From Neobacillus kokaensis (GTDB lineage: Bacteria > Bacillota > Bacilli > Bacillales > Cytobacillaceae): a stretch of DNA of 64,000 nucleotides. Every line of letters begins with the position of its first letter. The first letter of the stretch is position 1. Position numbers and translations under genes: made by a program. Below, one piece after another: positions 7,369-15,379 of this stretch. Where the stretch lies: positions 1 to 64,000 of the forward strand of contig NZ_BNDS01000002.1 in the NCBI RefSeq assembly GCF_014656545.1. Reading direction: 5' to 3'. Below the pieces are notes generated by a model that was not told where the DNA came from, searched no databases, and was given only the letters and a program-made list of their open reading frames with translations.

Positions 7369-7866
7369 TTAGCTGGCCGCCTCTTTTTCCTGCTCTTTTT
7401 TATTCTGATATTCATAGTTGATGGAATAACCGATAAACATCCCATAAATGATAAATAAACAAAACGACGTAATAACAGTATTCCGATTTAATTTTAAAAG
7501 CGGTTTTATATCAGGAAAGAGCGGATGTAAAAGCAAAAATACGATAAAGAACAATATGATACCATATCCAATACCAAACCATAAGCCATTAAATCGTTTT
7601 AACAGGGCTGAATATATGAAAGCTACACCAATTGAAATAACTCCAAGAAATAGGATGGAGACAACGGTTCCCACCCAGTCGTATTTCCAGTTTCCAAGTG
7701 CCCATGGAATGAGGATAACATTGGGGCGGATTTCTGTAAAATTTAAATAATAGGTGATAAAACCGACCGAAGACCAAAAAATTCCCCCAAATAGGCCAGT
7801 CCAAAAGACCATTACAGGGAAAGCCATCGGTTTAGGATATTTAGCTGCTTCATTTTCGTTAGTCAT
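7369..7866 (-). CDS. yqhR: Conserved membrane protein YqhR
   Basis: A 165-residue protein with four predicted transmembrane helices: about residues 18-39, 62-86, 92-112 and 132-152. The N-terminus is short and charged, and the tail is basic and acidic (NKKEQEKEAAS). It matches the YqhR family by length, position and topology. Its function is unknown. The start is the ATG at 7864-7866 behind TTGGAGG. It is divergent from yqhQ across a 204-base gap that should hold both promoters. Confidence 0.85.
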   Translation of the reverse strand: MTNENEAAKYPKPMAFPVMVFWTGLFGGIFWSSVGFITYYLNFTEIRPNVILIPWALGNWKYDWVGTVVSILFLGVISIGVAFIYSALLKRFNGLWFGIGYGIILFFIVFLLLHPLFPDIKPLLKLNRNTVITSFCLFIIYGMFIGYSINYEYQNKKEQEKEAAS

Positions 7867-8070
7867 TGTAACAACCTCCAATACATTTTCATGCCTATTA
7901 TGCCCTTAGCAAACGTAACACTTGCATAAAAAAATATTTTTCGGAATTTAAATGGAAAGATTATGACAATCCTAGAGGATTTTTTGTTTTTCTAGTAGAA
8001 TACAATTAAGTACATACAGATTTTACTCTCTGCTCATGTGCAACTTTGTATATAGGTTGGTGTCAAATAC

Positions 8071-9015
8071 ATGTCCAATTCTCAAAAACCAGTATACGGC
8101 GGTCAAGCCGTCATTGAAGGTGTCATGTTCGGCGGTAAACATCATTACGTTACCGCAGTTAGAAGAAATGATCATTCCATTGATTATTTTCATGTACCAA
8201 GAAAAGTAAATCCTGTCCTTCAAAAATTAAAAAGGATTCCGTTTCTTCGCGGGATTATTGCGATAATCGAGGCAAGTGGGAACGGCTCAAAACATTTGAA
8301 TTTCTCTTCAGAAAGATATGACGTCGACCCAAAAGATGATCATACAATAAAAGAACAGGAAACTTCGAAATTAACTATGTACCTTGGAGTAGCAGTAATC
8401 GGCGTGATTTCCTTTATCGTCGGAAAATTGGCTTTTACAGTACTCCCAGCTTTATTAGCAGCATTAACGATACCGATTTTTCCATCACATGTGGTTCAAG
8501 TGGTCGTGGAAAGTGTGATAAAGCTATTTCTGCTACTTTCCTATATTTATTTTGTTTCGTTAACCCCCCTGATCAAACGGGTATTTCAATATCACGGCGC
8601 TGAGCATAAGGTCATTAATACGTTTGAATCCGACGTCCCGCTTACGGTAGAAAATGTTCAGGCCCATTCCAGGCTTCACTACCGCTGCGGCAGCAGTTTT
8701 ATTTTATTTACTGTCATTGTAGGACTATTTGTCTACTTGCTTGTTCCGACAACACCGCTTTGGCTGCGGATTGTTGACCGGATATTGTTAATTCCAGTCG
8801 TATTAGGAATTTCCTTTGAAGTCCTGCAATTTACTAATAAATTAAGAAATGTTCCTGTACTTAAATACCTTGGTCTGCCGGGACTCTGGCTACAGCTTTT
8901 AACAACGAAGGAGCCAAATGATGAGCAGGTAGAAGTGGCTATTCTTTCGTTTCAAGAATTATTAAAAAAGGAATCAGAAACCGAATCTGGTGCGAAAAAT
9001 GAAGAAATTGTCTAA
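8071..9015 (+). CDS. yqhQ: DUF1385 family membrane protein YqhQ
   Basis: A 314-residue protein of the DUF1385 family. The signature YGGQAVIEGVMFGG lies at the N-terminus. Helices follow at about 103-130, 143-170, 209-227 and 233-250, and the conserved QYHGAEHKVINTFE and HSRLHYRCGSSF blocks lie at about 174-210, with histidines and a cysteine that look like a metal or active site. Its function is not established. The ribosome site is weak (GGTTGGTG), with a normal ATG at 8071. yqhP follows 68 bases downstream in the same direction. Confidence 0.92.
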   Translation: MSNSQKPVYGGQAVIEGVMFGGKHHYVTAVRRNDHSIDYFHVPRKVNPVLQKLKRIPFLRGIIAIIEASGNGSKHLNFSSERYDVDPKDDHTIKEQETSKLTMYLGVAVIGVISFIVGKLAFTVLPALLAALTIPIFPSHVVQVVVESVIKLFLLLSYIYFVSLTPLIKRVFQYHGAEHKVINTFESDVPLTVENVQAHSRLHYRCGSSFILFTVIVGLFVYLLVPTTPLWLRIVDRILLIPVVLGISFEVLQFTNKLRNVPVLKYLGLPGLWLQLLTTKEPNDEQVEVAILSFQELLKKESETESGAKNEEIV

Positions 9016-9083
9016 ATTTTTATCTTTAGTTGTTTAAAAGATTAAAAAAATGCTTATGATGCTCATAGAGGGAGGTGGCTTTC

Positions 9084-9464
9084 TTGAAAAATCGGACATC
9101 CGTCCTAATTGTAGGGGGACTTATTATTCTTGCCTTAATAGGTATTGTTGGTTCAATCACAGCTAACCCCGCTGGGTTTATTCAGAAAATAGCCATTATG
9201 GCTTTAATCGGATTTGCAATATTTTTTGTTGTTCGAAAGTTTTCAAATTCGAGCCCTCAAAAAAAAGATCAGCGGGCATTTTTGAAAGCTGCAAAGCAGT
9301 CAAAAAAACGACTGCAAAATAAAAGCGGTGAACCTAATTTGAAGAGTTCTTCACTTGGCCCAATAGCTACTTTAAAGAAAAACAAGAGCAAAAGGAAACC
9401 TCCTGCACATCTCACTGTTATTGACGGCAAAAAGGGGAAAAAGAAAAATCGAGCGTCACTATGA
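9084..9464 (+). CDS. yqhP: Small membrane protein YqhP (SA1362 family)
   Basis: A 126-residue protein with two N-terminal membrane helices (about residues 6-26 and 34-53) and a very basic lysine-rich tail. It resembles YqhP/SA1362 proteins in size and position between yqhQ and yqhO. Its function is unknown; the basic tail could bind nucleic acid or lipid head groups. I start it at the TTG at 9084-9086, eight bases after a perfect GGAGG; a GTG overlapping that site is less likely. The stop codon lies inside the loop of the following terminator hairpin. Confidence 0.82.
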   Translation: MKNRTSVLIVGGLIILALIGIVGSITANPAGFIQKIAIMALIGFAIFFVVRKFSNSSPQKKDQRAFLKAAKQSKKRLQNKSGEPNLKSSSLGPIATLKKNKSKRKPPAHLTVIDGKKGKKKNRASL

Positions 9465-9479
9465 ACGCTCGTTTTTTTA
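9450..9479 (+). terminator. Terminator overlapping the end of yqhP
   Basis: GAGCGT (9451-9456) pairs with ACGCTC (9465-9470), followed by seven Ts. The yqhP stop codon TGA lies in the loop. Confidence 0.85.
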
Positions 9480-9492
9480 TGGGTAAATTTTG

Positions 9493-10377
9493 TTAATAAG
9501 TCCACTTACTTAAAAATCGTCTGGCATGCTCCCTACCGAAATCAAAGAGAGCCTGTTTCTTCTCATCTGTTAATTTAAATTCTGTTGTTACAATTCCTTC
9601 CGTTGGTATAAAGATAATGTTTTCAGCATGTTTTTTTGAAATGTACCGTGAATCATGGGCATCCTTCATTGTTTCAAACAAGGCGCCAAACAATTCAATT
9701 CCATTATTAATTTTATGTTTTTGATGTTCATATTCATTCGCGCTTAACTTAATTCCTAATACAGGTCTCACTTTCTTTACATTATCTTTATCAAATAGCC
9801 ACATCGGAAAATTACTTAACACTCCGCCGTCTACCAGAATATTGATACCGTCAATCGAGCGCATTTTTACAGGTTCAAAAAAATAGGGGATACTGCAGCT
9901 CATCCGAATCGCCTTGGCAATAGAAAAGGATTCGGGTGAAATACCATATTTACCCAAATCCTCAGGCAATACAACCATTTGACCGTTCGAAAGGTCTGAA
10001 GCAATCAAACGTAATGCTTGGGGGGGCAAATCAGAAAATGTCCTCAGTCCCTTAGCTGCCAGCTTTTCTTCTAACCAGTGCTCCAGTTCATTCCCTTTAT
10101 ACAGTCCTAATTTCCAATAGAGTAAAAGCCATTTTGCAAATTTAAACGGAATAATTGTTTTTCGAGGATCTAATAAATTTGTTGGGTCAAGCTCATCCAC
10201 CAGCTGATAAATTTCTTTACTTGTGTAGCCTGCAGCAATTAAAGCAGCAACAATAGCCCCGGCGCTGGTCCCTGCTACTCTGACAAACTTAAAGCCGCGG
10301 CGTTCAATCTCTTCATAAGCTCCAATCATCGCAAACCCTTTTATACCTCCTCCAGAAAAAACTCCATCTATATTCAT
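9493..10377 (-). CDS. yqhO: Patatin-like phospholipase YqhO
   Basis: A 294-residue patatin-family hydrolase. The oxyanion motif GGGIKGF is near the N-terminus, the nucleophile elbow is GTSAG, and the catalytic Asp lies in the DGG motif (LVDGGVLSNFP). It should hydrolyse phospholipid or other lipid esters; the natural substrate is unknown. I start it at the ATG at 10375-10377 (MNIDGVFSGGG), which matches the B. subtilis protein start and has AGGGGTGG in front; an open frame extends 31 codons upstream without support. It is convergent with yqhP. In B. subtilis the next gene upstream is mntR; here a copper block follows. Confidence 0.93.
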   Translation of the reverse strand: MNIDGVFSGGGIKGFAMIGAYEEIERRGFKFVRVAGTSAGAIVAALIAAGYTSKEIYQLVDELDPTNLLDPRKTIIPFKFAKWLLLYWKLGLYKGNELEHWLEEKLAAKGLRTFSDLPPQALRLIASDLSNGQMVVLPEDLGKYGISPESFSIAKAIRMSCSIPYFFEPVKMRSIDGINILVDGGVLSNFPMWLFDKDNVKKVRPVLGIKLSANEYEHQKHKINNGIELFGALFETMKDAHDSRYISKKHAENIIFIPTEGIVTTEFKLTDEKKQALFDFGREHARRFLSKWTY

Positions 10378-10484
10378 GGCAGCCACCCCTAAGATGAAAG
10401 TCATTGTTACATCTTTAAGCGGCTGCTTCCTAAAATAGTACCACGGACAAGGTAAAAATTTTGATATCAAAGCCTAAAAAGGAA

Positions 10485-10513
10485 AGAAGACTGAGAATTT
10501 CTGTCAGTCTTCT
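10485..10513 (-). terminator. Terminator after copA
   Basis: AGAAGACTGA and TCAGTCTTCT form a ten-pair stem 17 bases past copA on the minus strand. The U run is short and mixed (UUCC). Confidence 0.7.
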
Positions 10514-10530
10514 TGAAAACTAGAGTTCTT

Positions 10531-12945
10531 TTATAGTTTCACTTTCTGAAGCCGTAAAGCGTTTAAAACAACAGATACGGAACTGAATGCCATTGCTGCT
10601 CCTGCTAACCATGGTGCTAAGAAGCCGAGTGCAGCAACCGGGATGCCCAGCGAATTATAGGCAAGGGCCCAGAAGAGATTTTGTTTAATATTGGTGATTG
10701 TTTTCTTACTCATAAAAATGGCATCCGCGATACTGTTTAAATCACCGCGAATTAGAGTAATATCAGCAGCTTCCATTGCCACATCGGTACCGGTGCCGAT
10801 GGCCATCCCAATGTCGGCAACAGCCAGTGCCGGGGCATCATTGATTCCATCGCCAACCATCGCCACTTTTTTTCCTTGAGCTTGAAGTTTCTTAATTTCT
10901 TCTGCCTTTCCTTCTGGCAACACCTCTGCAATTACATGCTCAATGCCAGCCTGTTCAGCAATCGCTATCGCCGTTTTCTGATTATCACCGGTAATCATAA
11001 TGACATCCAGCCCCATTTTTTGAAGACGTCTTATGGCTGCTTTTGAGGTAATTTTAATGGTATCCGCAACAGCAACTGTACCGGCGTAACGACCGTTAAT
11101 AGCAGTAAGCATAGCCGTCTTGCCAGCTCTTTCTAAACTATCCATTTTAGCAAGAGCTCCTGCAATTGCCACATTATATTGGTTCATGAGTTTTCTCGTA
11201 CCGACTAATAATTCATTTCCATCTACGACGGCTCTTATTCCGAACCCAGGAATCGCTTCAAATTCAGTTACATCTATTAAAGTAATTCCCTTCTCTTTAA
11301 TGCCTTGTACAATTGCCTGTGCAAGCGGGTGTTCCGATTGCTTTTCAGCTGAACCCACCAAGGACAAAAATTCGCTTTCTGTAAATTCTTTTTCGATCAT
11401 GACATCGGTTAATACCGGCGTCCCATTTGTTACCGTACCGGTTTTATCTAATACGACGGTGGAAATACGGTGGGTCATTTCCAAGTGTTCACCGCCTTTA
11501 AATAGAATTCCATATTCCGCCGACCTTCCTGAACCGGCCATAATAGACGTTGGCGTAGCCAAACCTAATGCACAAGGACAGGCTATAACAAGGACAGCGA
11601 TTAATTTTTCTAATGCCTCTGAAAAATCACCAGGCGAAACTACAAAATACCAAATAATGAATGTTAAGACTGCCAAACCAACGACAATGGGTACAAACAC
11701 TCCGGAAATTTTATCAGCCAGACGCTGGATTGGAGCTTTAGACCCCTGAGCTTCCTCTACTACTTTAATAATTTGAGCTAATGCCGTATCCCTGCCGACC
11801 TTAGTTGCCTCAACTTTTAAAAATCCATTTTTGTTAAGTGTTGCACCGATGACCTCATCCCCAGTTTTTTTATCCACTGGGACACTTTCACCAGTAAGCA
11901 TGGATTCATCGATGGCTGAACCACCTTCGATAATTTTTCCGTCGACCGGGATCTTTTCCCCAGGCTTAATATGAAGGATATCACCGACTACTACCTCTTC
12001 GAGCGGGATTTCCTGTTCCATTTCACCCCGTTCAACAGTAGCAGTCTTTGCCTGAAGACCCATTAGCTTTTTAATAGCCTCTGAGGAGCGTCCTTTTGCT
12101 TTTGCTTCAAACAGCTTTCCTAAAATGATTAATGTAATCAGCACAGCACTTGTTTCGTAGTACAGTTCAACTTGGTGGGCGTTTCCTGAAAGCGACAAGA
12201 TTGATAAATATAAACTGTAAAAATAGGCAGCAGATGTACCTAAGGCAACAAGGACATCCATATTGGCACTTTTATTTTTCAAGGCTTTATAGGCGCCTAT
12301 ATAGAACTGTCCGCCAATAATAAACTGGACCGGTGTTGCCATAAGCAATTGAAACCATGGATTCATAAATATATCGGGCACCCAGATGAATGAAGTAAAT
12401 GAAAAGTGACCGACCATTGCCCATAAAAGCGGGAATGAAAGAATCGCAGAAAAAATAAATTTCCTTGTTTGTTTTTCAATTTCCTTTTGACGATGATCTA
12501 CGGCTTCCTTCGTATCTTCTTTTAGTTGCGCACCATAACCAAGGTTTTCAACTTTTTTTATGATGTCGTTCGTAGAAAGCGCTGAACCATTAAATTCCAC
12601 AGTTGCTTTTTCCAGTGCCAAGTTCACACTTGCTTTTACAACACCATCAAGTTTGTTGAGGCCTTTTTCAATTCTTGCAGAACAGGCTGCACAGGTCATG
12701 CCAGTAATATCAAACTCCGCTTTTTCCGTTACCACATCATAGCCTAAGTCCCTGATTTTCTTTTCTAAATCCTCAACCTTTATTTGCGAAGGATCATATT
12801 TAATTGCTGATTTTTCCAAAGCTAGATTTACAGTTGCTGACTCTACACCTGTAATTTTATTTAATCCCTTTTCAATTCTCGTAGCACATGCAGCGCATGT
12901 CATACCGGAAATTTGTAAATTTGTTTCTTTCACATTTTGAGCCAT
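10531..12945 (-). CDS. copA: Copper-exporting P1B-type ATPase CopA
   Basis: An 804-residue Cu(I) ATPase, close to the 802 of B. subtilis CopA. It has two N-terminal heavy-metal domains with GMTCAAC (Cys17/20 and Cys85/88), eight predicted transmembrane helices, the membrane CPC motif (ACPCALGLATP), the TGES actuator loop (MLTGESVPV), the phosphorylation site DKTGT, and GDGINDAPAL in the nucleotide domain. It pumps Cu(I) out of the cytoplasm. The ATG at 12943-12945 follows GAGGAG. A CsoR-type palindrome lies just upstream, and copZ, the matching chaperone, precedes it with its own terminator, so copA can be expressed alone. Confidence 0.97.
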   Translation of the reverse strand: MAQNVKETNLQISGMTCAACATRIEKGLNKITGVESATVNLALEKSAIKYDPSQIKVEDLEKKIRDLGYDVVTEKAEFDITGMTCAACSARIEKGLNKLDGVVKASVNLALEKATVEFNGSALSTNDIIKKVENLGYGAQLKEDTKEAVDHRQKEIEKQTRKFIFSAILSFPLLWAMVGHFSFTSFIWVPDIFMNPWFQLLMATPVQFIIGGQFYIGAYKALKNKSANMDVLVALGTSAAYFYSLYLSILSLSGNAHQVELYYETSAVLITLIILGKLFEAKAKGRSSEAIKKLMGLQAKTATVERGEMEQEIPLEEVVVGDILHIKPGEKIPVDGKIIEGGSAIDESMLTGESVPVDKKTGDEVIGATLNKNGFLKVEATKVGRDTALAQIIKVVEEAQGSKAPIQRLADKISGVFVPIVVGLAVLTFIIWYFVVSPGDFSEALEKLIAVLVIACPCALGLATPTSIMAGSGRSAEYGILFKGGEHLEMTHRISTVVLDKTGTVTNGTPVLTDVMIEKEFTESEFLSLVGSAEKQSEHPLAQAIVQGIKEKGITLIDVTEFEAIPGFGIRAVVDGNELLVGTRKLMNQYNVAIAGALAKMDSLERAGKTAMLTAINGRYAGTVAVADTIKITSKAAIRRLQKMGLDVIMITGDNQKTAIAIAEQAGIEHVIAEVLPEGKAEEIKKLQAQGKKVAMVGDGINDAPALAVADIGMAIGTGTDVAMEAADITLIRGDLNSIADAIFMSKKTITNIKQNLFWALAYNSLGIPVAALGFLAPWLAGAAMAFSSVSVVLNALRLQKVKL

Positions 12946-12960
12946 GGAAGCCAACTCCTC

Positions 12961-12978
12961 ATACCCCATATGGGTATA
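12961..12978. promoter_or_regulatory. CsoR-type copper operator before copA
   Basis: ATACCCCATATGGGTATA is a near-perfect palindrome of the ATACCCC...GGGGTAT type bound by CsoR copper repressors. It is 15 bases upstream of the copA start and overlaps the likely transcription start region. No csoR gene is visible in the window. Confidence 0.8.
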
Positions 12979-12984
12979 TATTTT

Positions 12985-13015
12985 TGTAAAAAGAACGTGC
13001 TAGCAGCTAGCACGT
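12985..13015 (-). terminator. Terminator between copZ and copA
   Basis: ACGTGCTAG (12995-13003) and CTAGCACGT (13007-13015) form a nine-pair stem with a three-base loop. A U-rich tail follows on the minus strand. It would limit read-through from copZ into copA. Confidence 0.8.
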
Positions 13016-13026
13016 CTTTAAAATAT

Positions 13027-13233
13027 TTACTTTACATCATATCCTTGATCATCAATTGTATCTTTAATTTTATCCAAGGAAACTTTTTCAGGATTAAATT
13101 CAACAGCAACAGTTGCATCTTTTAGGTTAACCTTTACAGTATTCACGCCATCAAGTGTACCAACGCTTCCCTCTACTGCTTTCACACAATGATTACAAGA
13201 CATTCCTTGTACGTTTAAAGTTACTTTTTCCAT
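13027..13233 (-). CDS. copZ: Copper chaperone CopZ
   Basis: A 68-residue single heavy-metal-associated domain of the ferredoxin-like fold with the Cu(I) site GMSCNHC (Cys13 and Cys16). It carries Cu(I) in the cytoplasm to the N-terminal domains of CopA. The length and the Tyr near the C-terminus (DQGYDVK) are typical for Bacillus CopZ. It is transcribed ahead of copA on the same strand, with its own CsoR-like promoter element upstream and a terminator after it. Confidence 0.95.
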   Translation of the reverse strand: MEKVTLNVQGMSCNHCVKAVEGSVGTLDGVNTVKVNLKDATVAVEFNPEKVSLDKIKDTIDDQGYDVK

Positions 13234-13287
13234 CTATATCCTTCCTTTCATAACTTAAAAAAGTAAATTATTTTTTATAACACCAAT

Positions 13288-13312
13288 TTACCATACCCCC
13301 CCATCCTATGTA
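13288..13312 (-). promoter_or_regulatory. Degenerate CsoR-like operator before copZ
   Basis: On the minus strand the text ATAGGATGGGGGGGTATGGTA has the G-rich right half of the CsoR operator (GGGGTATGGTA), as in the B. subtilis copZA promoter, while the left half is poor. It lies 55-80 bases before copZ. Confidence 0.5.
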
Positions 13313-13647
13313 AAGAAGTTTGTTATAATTTTCATTAATTTTTTTGGCTTTTTCGAAATTAACACATTATTCGATTTAAACATGATCTTCCAATTTTAAT
13401 CATTAACTTGTCCATAAATTGTACTTTTATATTTCAAGAAATACTAGTCCACTTATTTATTCATTATTATAATACTTCAATATAAGGAAAAACTGTGTCT
13501 AAAGTTACAAAATTTTATTACAAATTATTGAACCCTCAATATATCAAACGAAAACAATTATCGTCATAATATCGACAAACAATATCCATTAATTCTGCAA
13601 AATTTAGCGTTATGATTAAGATAATAAAAGAAAGGAGTTGTACGATC
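13313..13647. other. AT-rich divergent intergenic region
   Basis: There is no open frame with a ribosome site. It separates copZ (minus) from the small secreted protein gene (plus) and should hold the latter's promoter; TATGAT at about 13611 is a fair -10. I see no further repeat or hairpin of note. Confidence 0.5.
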
Positions 13648-13890
13648 ATGAAAAAACTTGCAGTTGGAGTTTTAAGTGCTGCGTTGGTTCTTGGAGCCGG
13701 AACAGCCGTATTGGCGGCTGGCAATAACGATTCTAATGTTGGTTTAAGCTTTGAAAAAATGCTTCCTTTTATGCAAAAAATGCATCCAGACTTCTCTAAA
13801 AAAGATTTACAAAAAATGTACAAAGCCTGTCATGGTGAAGGTGGCATGATGGAAGGAACAAACGCCAAAAATATGATGAATAGATTTTAA
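13648..13890 (+). CDS. Small secreted methionine-rich protein
   Basis: 80 residues: a clear signal peptide (about 1-24, likely cut after VLA) and a mature part of about 56 residues. The mature part has eight Met, two His and one Cys, in FEKMLPFMQKMHPDFSKKDL and then MYKACHGEGGMM. The Met/His pattern and the place between copZ and a CcdA-like gene suggest copper or silver binding outside the cell. That is inference; I do not recognise a named family. The ATG at 13648 follows GAAAGGAG with good spacing. No partner follows in the same direction. Confidence 0.75.
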   Translation: MKKLAVGVLSAALVLGAGTAVLAAGNNDSNVGLSFEKMLPFMQKMHPDFSKKDLQKMYKACHGEGGMMEGTNAKNMMNRF

Positions 13891-13954
13891 CACTAACAAA
13901 ATAATGAATTTACATTAAAAAAGAACGAATTCAATCTTTATTATCTCGATTTCC

Positions 13955-14035
13955 TGTCCGACAATTGGGACACGCTATCCGACAATTAAACTGCCTTATC
14001 CGACAGTTGGGGATCGCTTGGCGACAGTTCCTTCA
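13955..14035 (+). repeat. Degenerate tandem repeat, about 22-base unit
   Basis: Four diverged copies of TCCGACAATTGGG-type units start near 13974, 13998, 14018 and 14030 (CCGACAATT, CCGACAATT, CCGACAGTT, GCGACAGTT). Translated, such units give runs like LSDNW. Similar repeats occur between genes in many Bacillus genomes, as I recall. It has no coding support here. Confidence 0.6.
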
Positions 14036-14046
14036 ATAAAATTTTA

Positions 14047-14080
14047 AAGAAAACGTGCCTAGACAGGGTACGTTTTCTTA
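14047..14080 (+). terminator. Hairpin, possible terminator
   Basis: AAGAAAACGT and ACGTTTTCTT form a ten-pair stem around a 13-base loop. The U run after it is interrupted. It may end transcripts from the small secreted protein gene. Confidence 0.5.
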
Positions 14081-14112
14081 TGATGCTATTAACCGCTTTT
14101 TACTTTTTCCTG

Positions 14113-14146
14113 TTAGCTGGTTACCTTTTTCTAGGAAACCAGCTAA
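14113..14146 (-). terminator. Hairpin downstream of the CcdA-like gene
   Basis: TTAGCTGGTT (14113-14122) pairs with AACCAGCTAA (14137-14146). It lies 40 bases past the CcdA-like stop on the minus strand without a clean U run, so it is a probable but weak terminator. Confidence 0.5.
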
Positions 14147-14184
14147 GCGAAAATGATATCATTTCAAAATCATGCAATAGAAAA

Positions 14185-14919
14185 TCATAATGACCAATAT
14201 GTTAATGTATCAAATATTCCTAAAATAAGCATAAAGATACCCGCAATTCGTTGAACAAATATGCCGATTTTCCGCCCTTTTTTCATTAACATACCACTGC
14301 CACCAAGATACCATATGATGAAAATAACAATTAATAGCGGCAAGGCTGTTCCAAGAGCGAATATGGACGGGAGAATAATTCCATAAGAGCTTGACAACAC
14401 AACCGGCATTAATGTTACAAAAAACAGGATAAACATGGTTGGACAAAAAGCCAGCGAGAAACTAAGGCCGAGCATAAAAGACCCAAAACGACTTTCTCTC
14501 TTGTATTCCTTGGGTTGTTTAAACAAGTTTAATGTCCCTTTCAACTTTATTAACCCGAGCATATAGATTCCTACAATAACTAATATAGGTCCCATAATTT
14601 TCCGCAGCCATGGAAAATACAGTGTTAGATTTTGTTCAATTCCTTTACCCAATAGCCATACTAACCCACCTAAAAGAGAAAAGGCCACTACCTTTCCCAA
14701 GGTAAAGCTGAAAACATCCTTCCATACTATTTTCTTTTGAATAGAAGTGTTGCCGTACAGCGTGATTGCACTAATATTCCCGGTAAGCTGACATGGCGCA
14801 AGTGCTCCAACTAGACCTAGAATTAGTGCAAAAACAATCGGTAAGGATTCTAAGCTATTTGCCATAGTAAAAAAGGGCTGACTTAGGAAGGTACTTATTT
14901 GGCTAAATAAATTATACAT
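14185..14919 (-). CDS. CcdA/DsbD-type membrane thiol-disulfide transporter
   Basis: A 244-residue protein with about six transmembrane helices. One cysteine lies in LGLVGALAPCQLTGN at about residue 43 and a second in SLAFCPTMFILFF, the paired membrane cysteines of CcdA and the central DsbD domain. Such proteins move reducing power from thioredoxin across the membrane, for cytochrome c maturation or copper-handling thiol proteins. TauE/UreH-type exporters share the fold but not the cysteine pair. The gene stands alone, between the copper genes and a two-component system. It is a reasonable electron source for the cytochrome c and PCYCGC proteins at the left end, but that link is inference. Confidence 0.75.
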   Translation of the reverse strand: MYNLFSQISTFLSQPFFTMANSLESLPIVFALILGLVGALAPCQLTGNISAITLYGNTSIQKKIVWKDVFSFTLGKVVAFSLLGGLVWLLGKGIEQNLTLYFPWLRKIMGPILVIVGIYMLGLIKLKGTLNLFKQPKEYKRESRFGSFMLGLSFSLAFCPTMFILFFVTLMPVVLSSSYGIILPSIFALGTALPLLIVIFIIWYLGGSGMLMKKGRKIGIFVQRIAGIFMLILGIFDTLTYWSL

Positions 14920-15134
14920 AATATCACCCTAAGTTTATTTCATAGGATAAGAATATCATAAAAATGTGCAATAAGTTTGAAGATAGGAGATTGTTCAAAT
15001 AAAAGTCGTTTATTGAACTACTTGCGGTGAAAGTTTAACCAATCACAGGTGGGTTATATATTACTGTAGAACTTGAAGATAGTTAAAGCACGGATCATAG
15101 TGATTCGTGCTTTCCCTTTTTGCCTATATATTGA
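14920..15134 (+). other. Intergenic stretch with an isolated terminator-like hairpin
   Basis: No start codon with a ribosome site opens a frame of useful length. A strong hairpin at 15087-15111 (AGCACGGATCA with its complement, loop TAG), followed by T-rich sequence, points to a plus-strand transcript, yet no plus-strand gene precedes it. It may end a small RNA or be the remnant of a lost gene. Confidence 0.4.
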
Positions 15135-15371
15135 TCATTTCTTACTTTTCTTTTTGATTTTCCAAATAATCGTGATTAAAGTAATTATGAGAAGGCAGAG
15201 GATCATCATCTGAGAAAACCAGAAATACATGTGATGAAACATCATTTTCTTCCCCATCATCATCCCCATGCTAGTTGGGGGAAACCAAACCATTTTTAAG
15301 ACAAATATCAAGGAAGATATCCCTAAAATAATAATCAAAATTAAAAACATGGTAGCTATTAGTCTTTCCAT
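15135..15371 (-). CDS. Small Met/His-rich two-helix membrane protein
   Basis: 78 residues with two hydrophobic helices (about 6-30 and 48-70). They are linked by a short loop rich in Met, Lys and His (SMGMMMGKKMMFHHMYF), which could bind copper or silver at the membrane surface. The tail is basic (KIKKKSKK). It is the last gene of the kinase/regulator operon, 8 bases past the response regulator, so it may be part of the sensing unit or a target. I recognise no named family. Confidence 0.65.
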   Translation of the reverse strand: MERLIATMFLILIIILGISSLIFVLKMVWFPPTSMGMMMGKKMMFHHMYFWFSQMMILCLLIITLITIIWKIKKKSKK

Positions 15372-15379
15372 ATTCTCAC

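Noticed and set aside
11120..11749. A 209-codon open frame antisense to copA
   Set aside because: No ribosome site or family likeness; it is a shadow of the strongly conserved copA frame.
13955..14035. A CRISPR array
   Set aside because: The units are short, degenerate and not separated by spacers of constant length.
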